From Mesorhizobium sp. ORS 3324 (GTDB lineage Bacteria; Pseudomonadota; Alphaproteobacteria; Rhizobiales; Rhizobiaceae): a DNA stretch of 37,581 bases. The notes beneath the pieces were generated by a model, which was given only the letters and a program-made list of their open reading frames with translations, searched no databases and had not been told where the DNA came from. The position numbers and the translations under genes were made by a program. This document shows, piece after piece, positions 10,316-17,502 of the stretch; position 1 is the first letter of the stretch, and each line of letters begins with the position of its first letter. The stretch lies in NCBI GenBank assembly GCA_000824825.2, contig LM655192.1:265-37845 (forward strand), read 5' to 3'.

Positions 10316-11494
10316 ATGTCGATCACCGTCACCGAAAACATTCCACCCCGCGCCGCTCCCATCGAGCTTGGGCGCGACACGCGGATCAGATCGATTGTCG
10401 CGAGCATCATCGAGGCGCCGACAGTCCGTCGCCACAAGCTTTCGAATACCGAGATAGCGCACCAAGGGTTCGTCCTCGTACGCGTCCAGCTTGAAAACGG
10501 CGTTACCGGGATTGGCGAGGCCTCCACGCTCGGAGGACCGCGCTGGGCGGAAGAAAGCGTGGAATCCATCTGGGCAGCCATAGCGAACTACCTCGAACCT
10601 GCGCTCGTTGGGCAGAACGCCATGCTCTTCGAAGCCAATGCCGTGCGCATGGCCAAGGCCGCAACGCGCAATTTCGCGGCAAAAGCAGCGGTGGAGTCGG
10701 CGCTCTTCGACGCCGTCGGCCATACGCTCGGCCTGCCCGTCAGTGCCTTGCTTGGCGGACAGGTCAGAGATCGGATGGGTGTCATCTGGGCGCTTGCTTC
10801 GGGTGATGCCGGGCAGGAACTCGAGGAGGCGAGGGAAAAGCTCCGGCTGCGCCACCACAAGGATTTCAAGATCAAGCTCGGCTTCAACTCGCCTGAGGCC
10901 GACATCGTGCGCTTGCAACATCTTCGTGCCGGCCTGGGTGACGACGTGAAGCTGATCGTCGATGTCAATCAGGCGTGGACCGAGGCGCTTTGCATTCGGC
11001 TTTTTCCTGCGCTTGAGGAACTCAAGGTCGCGTTGATCGAGCAGCCCGTTCAAGCAAGCCAACGCGAAGCGATGGCGCGCGTCGCAGCCCGCACGCACAT
11101 TCCGCTTCTCATCGACGAGGCTGCGTTCACCAATTCGGAGCTGGCCAGCGTGGCGACGCAGGCCTGCGGCAGCGTCTATTCGCTGAAGCTGGTCAAGAGC
11201 GGCGGCCTCATGGAGCTCAAGCGGGCCGCCGGCATTGCCCAGGCGTTCGGAATAGAGCTCTACGGCGGTTGCCTGCTGGAGAGCAGCATCGGCGCCGCGG
11301 CCCACATGGCCGTCTTCTCGACACTGCCTCGCCTCGAATGGGGAAGCGAACATTTCGGTCCGCGAATACTGGTCGAGGACCTCGTCGCTACGCCGCTGGT
11401 GTTCGAGGAGTTCGAAATACGCGTGCCGGCCGGGCCGGGGCTCGGTGTGACGCTGGACGAGGACAAGGTGCGCATGATGGCGCGTAAGATGTGA
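10316..11494 (+). CDS. catB: Muconate cycloisomerase (enolase superfamily)
   Basis: Converts cis,cis-muconate (or a substituted one) to a muconolactone with a divalent metal. All key residues are present: KxK pair K185/K187, metal ligands D216, E242, D267, and general base K291. Every one lies exactly 18 residues after its counterpart in Pseudomonas putida MLE (K167, K169, D198, E224, D249, K273), so the domain has no indels between them. The start at 10316 follows GAGGG by about 10 bases; an ATG at 10253 would overlap the previous stop but would translate through a strong hairpin. The product is 392 residues. Whether it prefers unsubstituted or substituted muconate is not visible. Overlaps the following small gene by 4 bases. 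Confidence 0.85.
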   Translation: MSITVTENIPPRAAPIELGRDTRIRSIVASIIEAPTVRRHKLSNTEIAHQGFVLVRVQLENGVTGIGEASTLGGPRWAEESVESIWAAIANYLEPALVGQNAMLFEANAVRMAKAATRNFAAKAAVESALFDAVGHTLGLPVSALLGGQVRDRMGVIWALASGDAGQELEEAREKLRLRHHKDFKIKLGFNSPEADIVRLQHLRAGLGDDVKLIVDVNQAWTEALCIRLFPALEELKVALIEQPVQASQREAMARVAARTHIPLLIDEAAFTNSELASVATQACGSVYSLKLVKSGGLMELKRAAGIAQAFGIELYGGCLLESSIGAAAHMAVFSTLPRLEWGSEHFGPRILVEDLVATPLVFEEFEIRVPAGPGLGVTLDEDKVRMMARKM

Positions 11495-11895
11495 GACCGA
11501 CCATGCCGCGCGTTCGAAACTTACGCCAGCGACTCGACGACATGGCGGCCGTCCTCGAGCGGAGACCTCATCTGCTGCGGCTTGGCCGCCTCTTCAACGA
11601 AACCATTCTGATCGAGGTCGACCAGGACGAATTCTACCTGACCTTCGAGAAGGGAAGGGTTGTCGAGATCAAGGAAGGTCCGAGCAAGAAGCTTCCTTGG
11701 CGGTTTGCGCTGCGAGCGAAGGGCGATGCATTGCGCGAATTCTGGCAACCTCTGCCTAAGCCGGGTTTCCATGACATTTTCGGCCTGGTGAAATACGGAA
11801 ACGGCAGCATCGACGGCGATATCCTGACGCTGGTCAAGAACTTGCGGTATTTCAAGGAATTCATGGCGTTGGGACGCAAGGAGGGTTTCTCATGA
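11491..11895 (+). CDS. Small SCP2-like protein of the catabolic operon (function unknown)
   Basis: A 134-residue protein starting with GTG at 11491 inside the cycloisomerase stop (GTGA overlap); an ATG at 11503 is an alternative start four codons later. The pattern ILIEVDQDEFYLTFEKGRV, a middle variable part, then a GNGSIDGDILTLVKNLRYFKEF tail resembles a sterol carrier protein 2 fold (lipid/hydrophobic ligand binding), with modest certainty. It is longer than, and shows no similarity I can see to, muconolactone isomerase (about 95 residues), although it occupies the place where such a gene often lies. It overlaps the next gene by 4 bases (ATGA), so it is co-translated with the hydrolase. Could bind a hydrophobic intermediate or act as an isomerase of unknown kind; both are guesses. 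Confidence 0.75.
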   Translation: MRPTMPRVRNLRQRLDDMAAVLERRPHLLRLGRLFNETILIEVDQDEFYLTFEKGRVVEIKEGPSKKLPWRFALRAKGDALREFWQPLPKPGFHDIFGLVKYGNGSIDGDILTLVKNLRYFKEFMALGRKEGFS

Positions 11896-12761
11896 AATCT
11901 TCGATCGAGCCGATCGTGGGCCGCTATGTCAATGTGACGGTGGGAAATGCCCGGCAGCGCATCTACTTCGAGGAAGCCGGCCAGGGCCGTCCGGTCGTGT
12001 GCCTTCACACGGCGGGCGCCGACACGCGGCAGTGGCGGTCCGTCCTGAACGACGAGGCGTTCACCAGATCCCACCGGTTCATCGCCTTCGACATGCCCTG
12101 GCACGGAAAGTCGCTGCCGCCGGAGGGGTTCGAGACCGAGGAGTATCTGCTCTCGACCGAGACCTACATGGAGACGGTGCTGGCATTCTGCCGTGCGGCA
12201 GGGCTGGAAAAGCCTTTGCTGGCCGGATGTTCGATGGGTGGGAGAATTGCGCTGCAACTGGCAGCCCTCCATCCTGAATCCTTTTCGGGTTTCATCGCGA
12301 TCGAGGCGTCCGATTTCCAGCCGGCGTGGTATGACATCGACTGGTTTCACCGGCCCGATGCGCATGGCGGCGAAATGGGCGCCGCCCTGGTCTCGGCCAA
12401 CATCGCGCCGCAGGCGCCCGACGCAGAGCGTTGGACCACACTGTGGATGTTCATGCAGTCCGGGCCAGGCGTTTTTCGGGGAGACCTCAGCTTTTACACG
12501 TCCGATGACAGCCTCGTCGGCCGGCTCGGGTCCATCGACACGCGGCGCACGCCCGTCCATATCATGTGCGGCGAGTACGACATGACCTGCACTCCTGAAG
12601 ACGCGCAACGCACGGCAGCCGCGATCAAGGGTTCCACTCTTGCGATCATGAAGGATCTTGGTCATTTTCCGATGAGCGAGAACCCCACTGCCTTCAGGGC
12701 CTATTTCAAGGCGGCACTGGAAAGGGTCACGCGGGTGCCTGCGGGGCTGATGGATGCCTGA
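11892..12761 (+). CDS. Alpha/beta hydrolase of the catabolic operon
   Basis: A 289-residue alpha/beta hydrolase fold protein. The catalytic triad can be placed: S114 in the nucleophile elbow GCSMGG, D230 in GEYDMTCT, and H258 in LGHFPMSENP. The oxyanion-hole region is CLHTAGADTRQW. Sequence length and setting (after a muconate cycloisomerase) are compatible with a 3-oxoadipate enol-lactonase-like or C-C/ester hydrolase, but the exact substrate is not readable. Starts within ATGA at the stop of the preceding gene and ends 9 bases before the LysR gene, so it belongs to the same transcript. Confidence 0.88.
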   Translation: MKSSIEPIVGRYVNVTVGNARQRIYFEEAGQGRPVVCLHTAGADTRQWRSVLNDEAFTRSHRFIAFDMPWHGKSLPPEGFETEEYLLSTETYMETVLAFCRAAGLEKPLLAGCSMGGRIALQLAALHPESFSGFIAIEASDFQPAWYDIDWFHRPDAHGGEMGAALVSANIAPQAPDAERWTTLWMFMQSGPGVFRGDLSFYTSDDSLVGRLGSIDTRRTPVHIMCGEYDMTCTPEDAQRTAAAIKGSTLAIMKDLGHFPMSENPTAFRAYFKAALERVTRVPAGLMDA

Positions 12762-12770
12762 CAGACGGCG

Positions 12771-13673
12771 ATGGACTTCAAACGGCTGAGCTATTTCCTG
12801 GCAGTGGCCGAAGAACTTCATTTCGGGCGCGCCTCGGCGCGGCTCGGAATTGCTCAGCCTCCATTAAGCCGACAGATCGCCCAGTTCGAAAGGGAGATCG
12901 GCGCGGCCCTGTTCGACCGCAGCCGCAGCCAGATTCGGCTCACCCAGGCAGGCGAATTGCTGTTGGAGCGGGCAAGGGAAATCCTCGAACGCGTCGACCA
13001 GACGGAACGTGAGGTGATGCGGATCGGGCAGGGTGTCGCGGGACGCCTGCGGATCGCGTTCGTCGGAACGGCAACCTTCGGTGTTCTGCCCAACATCATC
13101 AAGGCTTTCCGCGCCGCGCATCCGGATATCGAACTGGCGCTTTCGGCCATGAACAATGCCGAGTTGCGACGAGCCCTGATCCAGCGGGAAATCGACATTG
13201 CGGTGGCGCGCCCGTCGATCGAAGACGCGGAGGTCAAATCCGAAACGCTGATGAAGGAACCGCTCGTATTGGCGCTTCCCGACAGCTATGCCAATCGTGA
13301 GCAAACATTCCATCTCGCAGATTTCAAGAATGCTACTTTCGTCCTCTTTCCGCGGCGCCCACGGCCAAGTTACGCGGACTATGTGCTCGACGTATGCAAG
13401 GTTAACGGCTTTGTTCCTGCCTTGCAGGTCATGGCCCAGGACTATCTTACGGCGATGAGCCTTGTTTCGGTTGGCGCCGGCATCTCGGTCGTGCCAGCAT
13501 CGGTCAGCGAAAATCAGCGGCCCGGTGTTGTTTATCGGAAATACGAAGGCCACAATCCGGGAACCGAGCTTTCACTCAACTATCGACGAGACAACCGCTC
13601 GCCGCATTTGTTCGGCTTTCTTGAATTGGCTCGGAAAATAGCGCGGGCTTCGCACTCGGGTCCGCCGGTCTGA
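12771..13673 (+). CDS. LysR-type transcriptional regulator, CatR/BenM-like
   Basis: DNA-binding regulator of about 300 residues. An N-terminal winged helix-turn-helix (1-60; FGRASARLGIAQPPLSRQI) is followed by a linker helix and a two-lobed effector domain. The HTH and the GRLRIAFVGTA opening of the effector domain resemble aromatic-pathway LysR proteins, whose inducer is often cis,cis-muconate. It is the last gene of the operon and is transcribed in the same direction, 9 bases after the hydrolase, rather than divergently as is more usual. A candidate operator lies at 8118-8146. A RIME-like repeat follows at 13727. Confidence 0.9.
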   Translation: MDFKRLSYFLAVAEELHFGRASARLGIAQPPLSRQIAQFEREIGAALFDRSRSQIRLTQAGELLLERAREILERVDQTEREVMRIGQGVAGRLRIAFVGTATFGVLPNIIKAFRAAHPDIELALSAMNNAELRRALIQREIDIAVARPSIEDAEVKSETLMKEPLVLALPDSYANREQTFHLADFKNATFVLFPRRPRPSYADYVLDVCKVNGFVPALQVMAQDYLTAMSLVSVGAGISVVPASVSENQRPGVVYRKYEGHNPGTELSLNYRRDNRSPHLFGFLELARKIARASHSGPPV

Positions 13674-13726
13674 ATACGTCGCGTCGGCAATGCGATGATC
13701 GCGGACATGACCGAAGTGGAGCTGAC

Positions 13727-13832
13727 TAAAGCGCGTCGCGCTGACCCGGATTCAGGCGACGCGCTTTAAGTCTTTGTTTTGATGCATGTCGTTGTCCCAG
13801 AACCGCTGCACACTTCTGGGCGACATGCATTA
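13727..13832. repeat. RIME-like intergenic repeat, copy 1
   Basis: A 106 bp element made of two hairpins. The first has 12 bp perfect arms AAAGCGCGTCGC (13728-13739) and GCGACGCGCTTT (13756-13767). The second has arms ATGCATGTCG and CGACATGCAT plus an inner CCCAGAA/TTCTGGG. It is near-identical to the copy at 23938 and related to the compound copy at 22025. Length and double-palindrome layout fit the Rhizobium intergenic mosaic element RIME1 as described for rhizobia; I did not compare it with a reference copy. It ends 2 bases before the permease stop codon. Confidence 0.8.
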
Positions 13833-13834
13833 GC

Positions 13835-14722
13835 TCAAGGCGTTGCCGCCTCAGCCTCCGCCACCTGGGGCGTCTTACGCTGCAGGTTGAGCAAATTGCC
13901 GGCCAGAATCAGCGCCGCGCCGCCGGTGGTGAAGATGTCGATCTGCTCATGATAGAGCAGCCAGCCAACCAGCGCCGACAGCGGTACGCGCAGGAAGTCC
14001 ATCGGCGAGATGATCGTGGCATCGGCATAGGCGAGCGCCCGCGCCAGGCAGAAGTGCGAGGACATGCCGGTGAAGGCGATCACTATGATCCACGGCCAGA
14101 GCCCGAGCGACGGGTTGCGCCAGTCGTAAAGCGCAGGGATGAGGCCTGCTGCCGACTGGATGACCAGCATCCAGAAGATGATGCGCACGACGCTCTCGGT
14201 GCGCGTCATCGACTTCACCAGGACCATCGAGATGCCGAAGCAGACGGCGGCGCCGAGGACGACGAGGTGGCCGGGATCCATCGAGCCGGCGCTGGGGCGC
14301 ACGATGATCACCACGCCGATCAGGCCGAGCGCGATCGCAGTCAGTCGTGCTGTCGAAAGTTTCTCGCCGAGGAAGCTGACGGCCAGGATGGCGGTCCAGA
14401 TCGGCGTCGTGAATTCGATCGAGATCAGCACCGCGAGCGGGATCAGCGTCAGCGCATAGAGCCACGCCGCCTGCCCGGCATAGTGGATGACGTTGCGGGC
14501 GACATGGGCAAGCGGACGCTTCGTGCGCATCGCCGCAAAGCCGCCGTTCGTCATCACCAGTGGCAGCAAAAGGAAAAAGCCGATCACCGAGCGCAGTTCC
14601 AGGACCTGGAAAACGTTGAGCTCGGCCGTCGTTTCGCGGCCCGCTACCGACATGGCCAGGAACGAGGCAATCGACAGCGCCATCCAGAATGCGGCCTTGG
14701 GGATAGAGGGAGCGGGTATCAT
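13835..14722 (-). CDS. EamA/DMT-family membrane transporter
   Basis: Ten-helix drug/metabolite transporter-type permease made of two EamA repeats, inner membrane. I start it at 14722 (MIPAPSIPKAAFWMALS), directly before the first membrane helix, giving 295 residues, the usual length; the frame is open to an ATG at 14773, adding 17 residues with no membrane or signal character. Neither start has a good ribosome-binding site. Repeat signatures are visible: GRETTAELNVFQVLELRS in the first half and GMSSHFCLARALAYADATIISPMDFLRVP in the second. The substrate is unknown. It converges on the catabolic operon with a RIME-like repeat between them. Confidence 0.85.
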   Translation of the reverse strand: MIPAPSIPKAAFWMALSIASFLAMSVAGRETTAELNVFQVLELRSVIGFFLLLPLVMTNGGFAAMRTKRPLAHVARNVIHYAGQAAWLYALTLIPLAVLISIEFTTPIWTAILAVSFLGEKLSTARLTAIALGLIGVVIIVRPSAGSMDPGHLVVLGAAVCFGISMVLVKSMTRTESVVRIIFWMLVIQSAAGLIPALYDWRNPSLGLWPWIIVIAFTGMSSHFCLARALAYADATIISPMDFLRVPLSALVGWLLYHEQIDIFTTGGAALILAGNLLNLQRKTPQVAEAEAATP

Positions 14723-14899
14723 GGCCGCTATTTCGCAAGCTGGGCCTTCTACCGCAATCTGTAGTCGCAGCATTCGACTGGGCCAGTCGGCGCGGTGTTA
14801 AAAAACAGTCACCTTCAGGGCGGAACCTGCAGCTCTCGCAAGCGTTCGAGTCGTCATATTCGCAGCCTTGGCATTTCCGATGCTGGAGGGGGATTTCCG

Positions 14900-15406
14900 A
14901 TGAAATCGATGATGCTGCTTTTGCTCGCCGGCGGACTGATAGCCGCGACGAACGCCCATGCCGACGATGCCGATTTCCTGCGCTCGTTCCAGGGCAGCTT
15001 CGCCGGCAACGGCACCCTCAAGGTGAGCGCGAAGGCGCCGACGGTGAATATTTCCTGCACCTTCAAGTCCGGCGCGACTGCGACGTCGCTGTCGCTCGAC
15101 GGCGAATGTCGGGGGCTTATCCTGATGACGCGCGAAATCAGCGCCGATCTGAAATCCACCGGCAGGGGCTACACCGGCGTCTATATCGGCTCACGCACCG
15201 GGCCGGCGCAATTGAATGGCAGCCGCTCGGGCAATGCGCTCAATCTCGGCATCCGTTGGGCGAAACTGGTCAATGGCGATCGGAAGGCGCAGTTGACCGT
15301 CGAGAAAACCAGCAGCGATGGCATGCGGCTGACGGTGACCGATACCGATCCAGAGACCGGCAAAACCATGGTGACAAGCCGGATCGATCTGCGGCGCACC
15401 TCATAG
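14900..15406 (+). CDS. Secreted protein of unknown function
   Basis: A 168-residue protein with a clear signal peptide (MKSMMLLLLAGGLIAATNAHA, cleavage before DD at about 22). The mature part is beta-rich with a repeated pattern (GTLKVSAKAP, CTFKSGATATS, GVYIGSRTGPAQL, LTVTDTDPETGKTMVTSRIDLRR), suggesting a small beta-barrel or beta-sandwich in the periplasm. Two cysteines (in NISCTF and GECRG) could form a disulfide. Start at 14900 after a GGAGGGGG site; the frame is open further upstream to 14795 without plausible sequence. I do not recognise the family. It converges on dinB. Confidence 0.8.
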   Translation: MKSMMLLLLAGGLIAATNAHADDADFLRSFQGSFAGNGTLKVSAKAPTVNISCTFKSGATATSLSLDGECRGLILMTREISADLKSTGRGYTGVYIGSRTGPAQLNGSRSGNALNLGIRWAKLVNGDRKAQLTVEKTSSDGMRLTVTDTDPETGKTMVTSRIDLRRTS

Positions 15407-15421
15407 AGCCTGCGAATATCG

Positions 15422-15444
15422 GCCGATCTCAATCTTCGATCGGC
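15422..15444. terminator. Weak hairpin at the convergent end of dinB and the secreted-protein gene
   Basis: GCCGATC (15422-15428) and GATCGGC (15438-15444) form a 7 bp stem that overlaps the last codons of dinB. It lacks a T-run, so terminator function is uncertain. Confidence 0.25.
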
Positions 15445-16745
15445 TCGGGCGGATTGGCGGCCCGGCCCTTGCCGAATGTATAGCCGGTCTCCACGGCCTT
15501 CCTGCCGAACTTGTCGCGCAGCGCGTCGATAGCACCCTCGGCCAACGCGCGCTTCCTCGACTGGAGATCGACGAGATCGGGCGGGTCGGCCTTCCCGTCG
15601 TCGGAGAGATCGCTGACGCCGATGCCGAGCAGGCGGAACATCGTGCCGTCGGCTTCACGGCGCAGCAGGTCGAGCCCGGTCTGGAAGATGCGGTCGGCCA
15701 GCCGTGTCGGATCGCCTAGCTGGCGGTTGCGGGTGCGCAGCTTGAAATCCTGCGTCTTGAGCTTCAGCACCACGGTGCGCCCGGCAATGCCGGATTTCTT
15801 CAGCCGCGCCGAGACTTTCTCCGACAGGCCGCGCAGCACCGGCACCAGTTCCGCCAGCGAGCCGATATCGTTGTCGAATGTGGTTTCGGCCGACACGCTC
15901 TTGGCGTCGCCATCGGGATCAACACGGCGGTCGTCTTCGCCGCGCGAAAGCCGGTAGAGCCGGTCGCCCATCACGCCGTAGCGGCGCATCAGCTCGCCGC
16001 GCTCCATGCGCTGCAGCTGGGCGATGGTGCGGATGCCGTCGCGCTCCAGCGTCGCGGCCAGCGCCTTGCCGACGCCCCAGATCAGCGTCACCGGCTGCCC
16101 GGCGAGAAAGGATGGCGCCTCCGCCTCGCCGATCACCGAGAAACCGCGCGGCTTGCGGAAGTCCGATGCGATCTTGGCGAGGAATTTGCAATAGGAGAGG
16201 CCGGCCGAAACGGTGATGCCGAGCTCCTTTTCGACGGTCTGCGCGAAGCGCGCCAGCACAAGCGCCGGCGGCATGCCATGCAGCCGCTCGGTGCCGGCGA
16301 GGTCGAGAAACGCTTCGTCGATCGAAAGCGGCTCGACCAGCGGCGTCAACGCCTGCATCAGCGCGCGCACCTCGCGGCCGACCTGGACATATTTTTCCAT
16401 ATTTGGGGGGATCACCACGGCATCCGGGCAGGCTTCGAGCGCCTTGAACATCGGCATGGCCGAGCGCACGCCCTGGATGCGGGCGATGTAGCAGGCGGTG
16501 GAGACGACACCGCGCCTGCCGCCGCCGACGATTACCGGCTTGTCCTTCAGCGCCGGATTGTCGCGCTTTTCGATGGCCGCATAGAAAGCGTCGCAGTCGA
16601 TATGGGCGATGTGGAGCCGGTAGAGCTCCGCATGGCGCGCAAGGCGCGGGCTGCCGCAGCGCTCGCAGCGGCGCGTCTCGCTGCGCTGGAAAGCCAGGCA
16701 GTCGCGGCAAAAACCGTGTTCGGGATTGTTGACAGGAGCCGCCAT
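15429..16745 (-). CDS. dinB: DNA polymerase IV (Y-family) with N-terminal zinc-ribbon extension
   Basis: Translesion polymerase. With the start at 16745 the product has 438 residues. Metal-binding residues are D50 (in [13 protein letters not shown]) and D143/E144 (in [11 protein letters not shown]); [15 protein letters not shown] is the helix-hairpin-helix of the thumb, and the little-finger domain follows near 280-390. Before the polymerase lies a CxxC-x10-CxxC zinc-ribbon-like stretch (C13, C16, C27, C30). The start at 16745 is preferred to the ATG at 16802 because a LexA box occupies the bases just upstream; the mRNA may then have a very short leader. No clear C-terminal clamp-binding motif is visible. 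Divergent from the GNAT gene at 16823. Confidence 0.93.
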   Translation of the reverse strand: MAAPVNNPEHGFCRDCLAFQRSETRRCERCGSPRLARHAELYRLHIAHIDCDAFYAAIEKRDNPALKDKPVIVGGGRRGVVSTACYIARIQGVRSAMPMFKALEACPDAVVIPPNMEKYVQVGREVRALMQALTPLVEPLSIDEAFLDLAGTERLHGMPPALVLARFAQTVEKELGITVSAGLSYCKFLAKIASDFRKPRGFSVIGEAEAPSFLAGQPVTLIWGVGKALAATLERDGIRTIAQLQRMERGELMRRYGVMGDRLYRLSRGEDDRRVDPDGDAKSVSAETTFDNDIGSLAELVPVLRGLSEKVSARLKKSGIAGRTVVLKLKTQDFKLRTRNRQLGDPTRLADRIFQTGLDLLRREADGTMFRLLGIGVSDLSDDGKADPPDLVDLQSRKRALAEGAIDALRDKFGRKAVETGYTFGKGRAANPPEPIED

Positions 16746-16751
16746 CGCTGC

Positions 16752-16766
16752 GAACATAAAGAGAAC
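16752..16766 (-). promoter_or_regulatory. LexA (SOS) box of dinB
   Basis: On the minus strand GTTC-N7-GTTC (GTTC, TCTTTAT, GTTC) lies 6 bases upstream of the chosen dinB ATG. This is exactly the alphaproteobacterial LexA operator. It also lies between divergent dinB and the GNAT gene, so it could affect both. Confidence 0.8.
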
Positions 16767-16822
16767 AAACGCAATGGTACGACAGTGCAGGGCCGGCAAC
16801 AAGCTTGGCCTGGGGAGAACGT

Positions 16823-17398
16823 ATGAGCACGACCATAGTACCGCTGGTCCCCGAGCGTTGGACCGATTTCGAGGATCTCTTCGGCAAGCAAGGCGCCTGT
16901 TACGGATGCTGGTGCACGCATTTCCGGCTGACGCCGGCGGAGCGACGCGCGAGCGACCGCGAGCGCAACAAGGATCACATCAAGGCGCGCATCGAAGCCG
17001 GCCCGCCGCCGGGGCTTCTGGCTTTCGAGGAGGGCAAGGCCGTCGGCTGGATGCAGATCGGTCCGCGCGCCGACGTGCCCGAATGGAACAACCAGGGCAG
17101 GGGCTCGGCGCCGGTCGATCCGGCCGATGCCAGCGACCCGAACGTCTGGGCGATCTCCTGTTTCTTCATCCGCACCAAGGCGCGAGGCAGGGGTATTACT
17201 CACCGCCTTGTCGATGGCGGCATCGCGTTTGCCCGCGAGAACGGCGCCAGGCTGCTGGAGGCCTGCCCGATCGATCTGTCGCGCGATTCGCGCTCGATCG
17301 GACTGTTCGTCGGCTCGTCGCGGGTGTTCGAGAAGGCCGGGTTCGAAAGGCTTTTGGAACGCAAGCCCGGCAGGCCGCTGATGCGGCTGGTGCTTTAG
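16823..17398 (+). CDS. GNAT-family N-acetyltransferase
   Basis: A 191-residue acetyl-CoA-dependent acyltransferase. The acetyl-CoA loop is [15 protein letters not shown] (RxxGxG pattern), followed by a helix and the C-terminal KAGFERL segment. The N-terminal part has a cysteine-rich start [11 protein letters not shown] found in one uncharacterised GNAT subfamily. Start at 16823 after GGGGAGAAC; an ATG at 16805 is in frame but less well placed. The substrate is unknown. Its upstream region is shared with dinB and contains the LexA box, so SOS co-control is possible but unproven. Confidence 0.85.
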   Translation: MSTTIVPLVPERWTDFEDLFGKQGACYGCWCTHFRLTPAERRASDRERNKDHIKARIEAGPPPGLLAFEEGKAVGWMQIGPRADVPEWNNQGRGSAPVDPADASDPNVWAISCFFIRTKARGRGITHRLVDGGIAFARENGARLLEACPIDLSRDSRSIGLFVGSSRVFEKAGFERLLERKPGRPLMRLVL

Positions 17399-17416
17399 CG
17401 GCGCGGGCTTTTGGCG

Positions 17417-17450
17417 TACAGTCGCCGTCTTGCGGCTGTAACGCTTCTTT
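17417..17450 (+). terminator. Candidate terminator after the GNAT gene
   Basis: TACAGTCGC (17417-17425) pairs with GCGGCTGTA (17432-17440) with one G-T pair, then a T-rich CTTCTTT tract. It lies 18 bases after the GNAT stop. Confidence 0.5.
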
Positions 17451-17502
17451 CCTACCAGAAGCACGAAACGATTTCGCCTTCCGAGACCGACGGAGAATTG
17501 AC

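Noticed and set aside
10253..10316. An ATG at 10253 overlapping the dioxygenase stop as the cycloisomerase start
   Set aside because: It would add 21 residues with no similarity to the family and would be translated through a strong hairpin; 10316 has a ribosome-binding site and gives the expected domain start.
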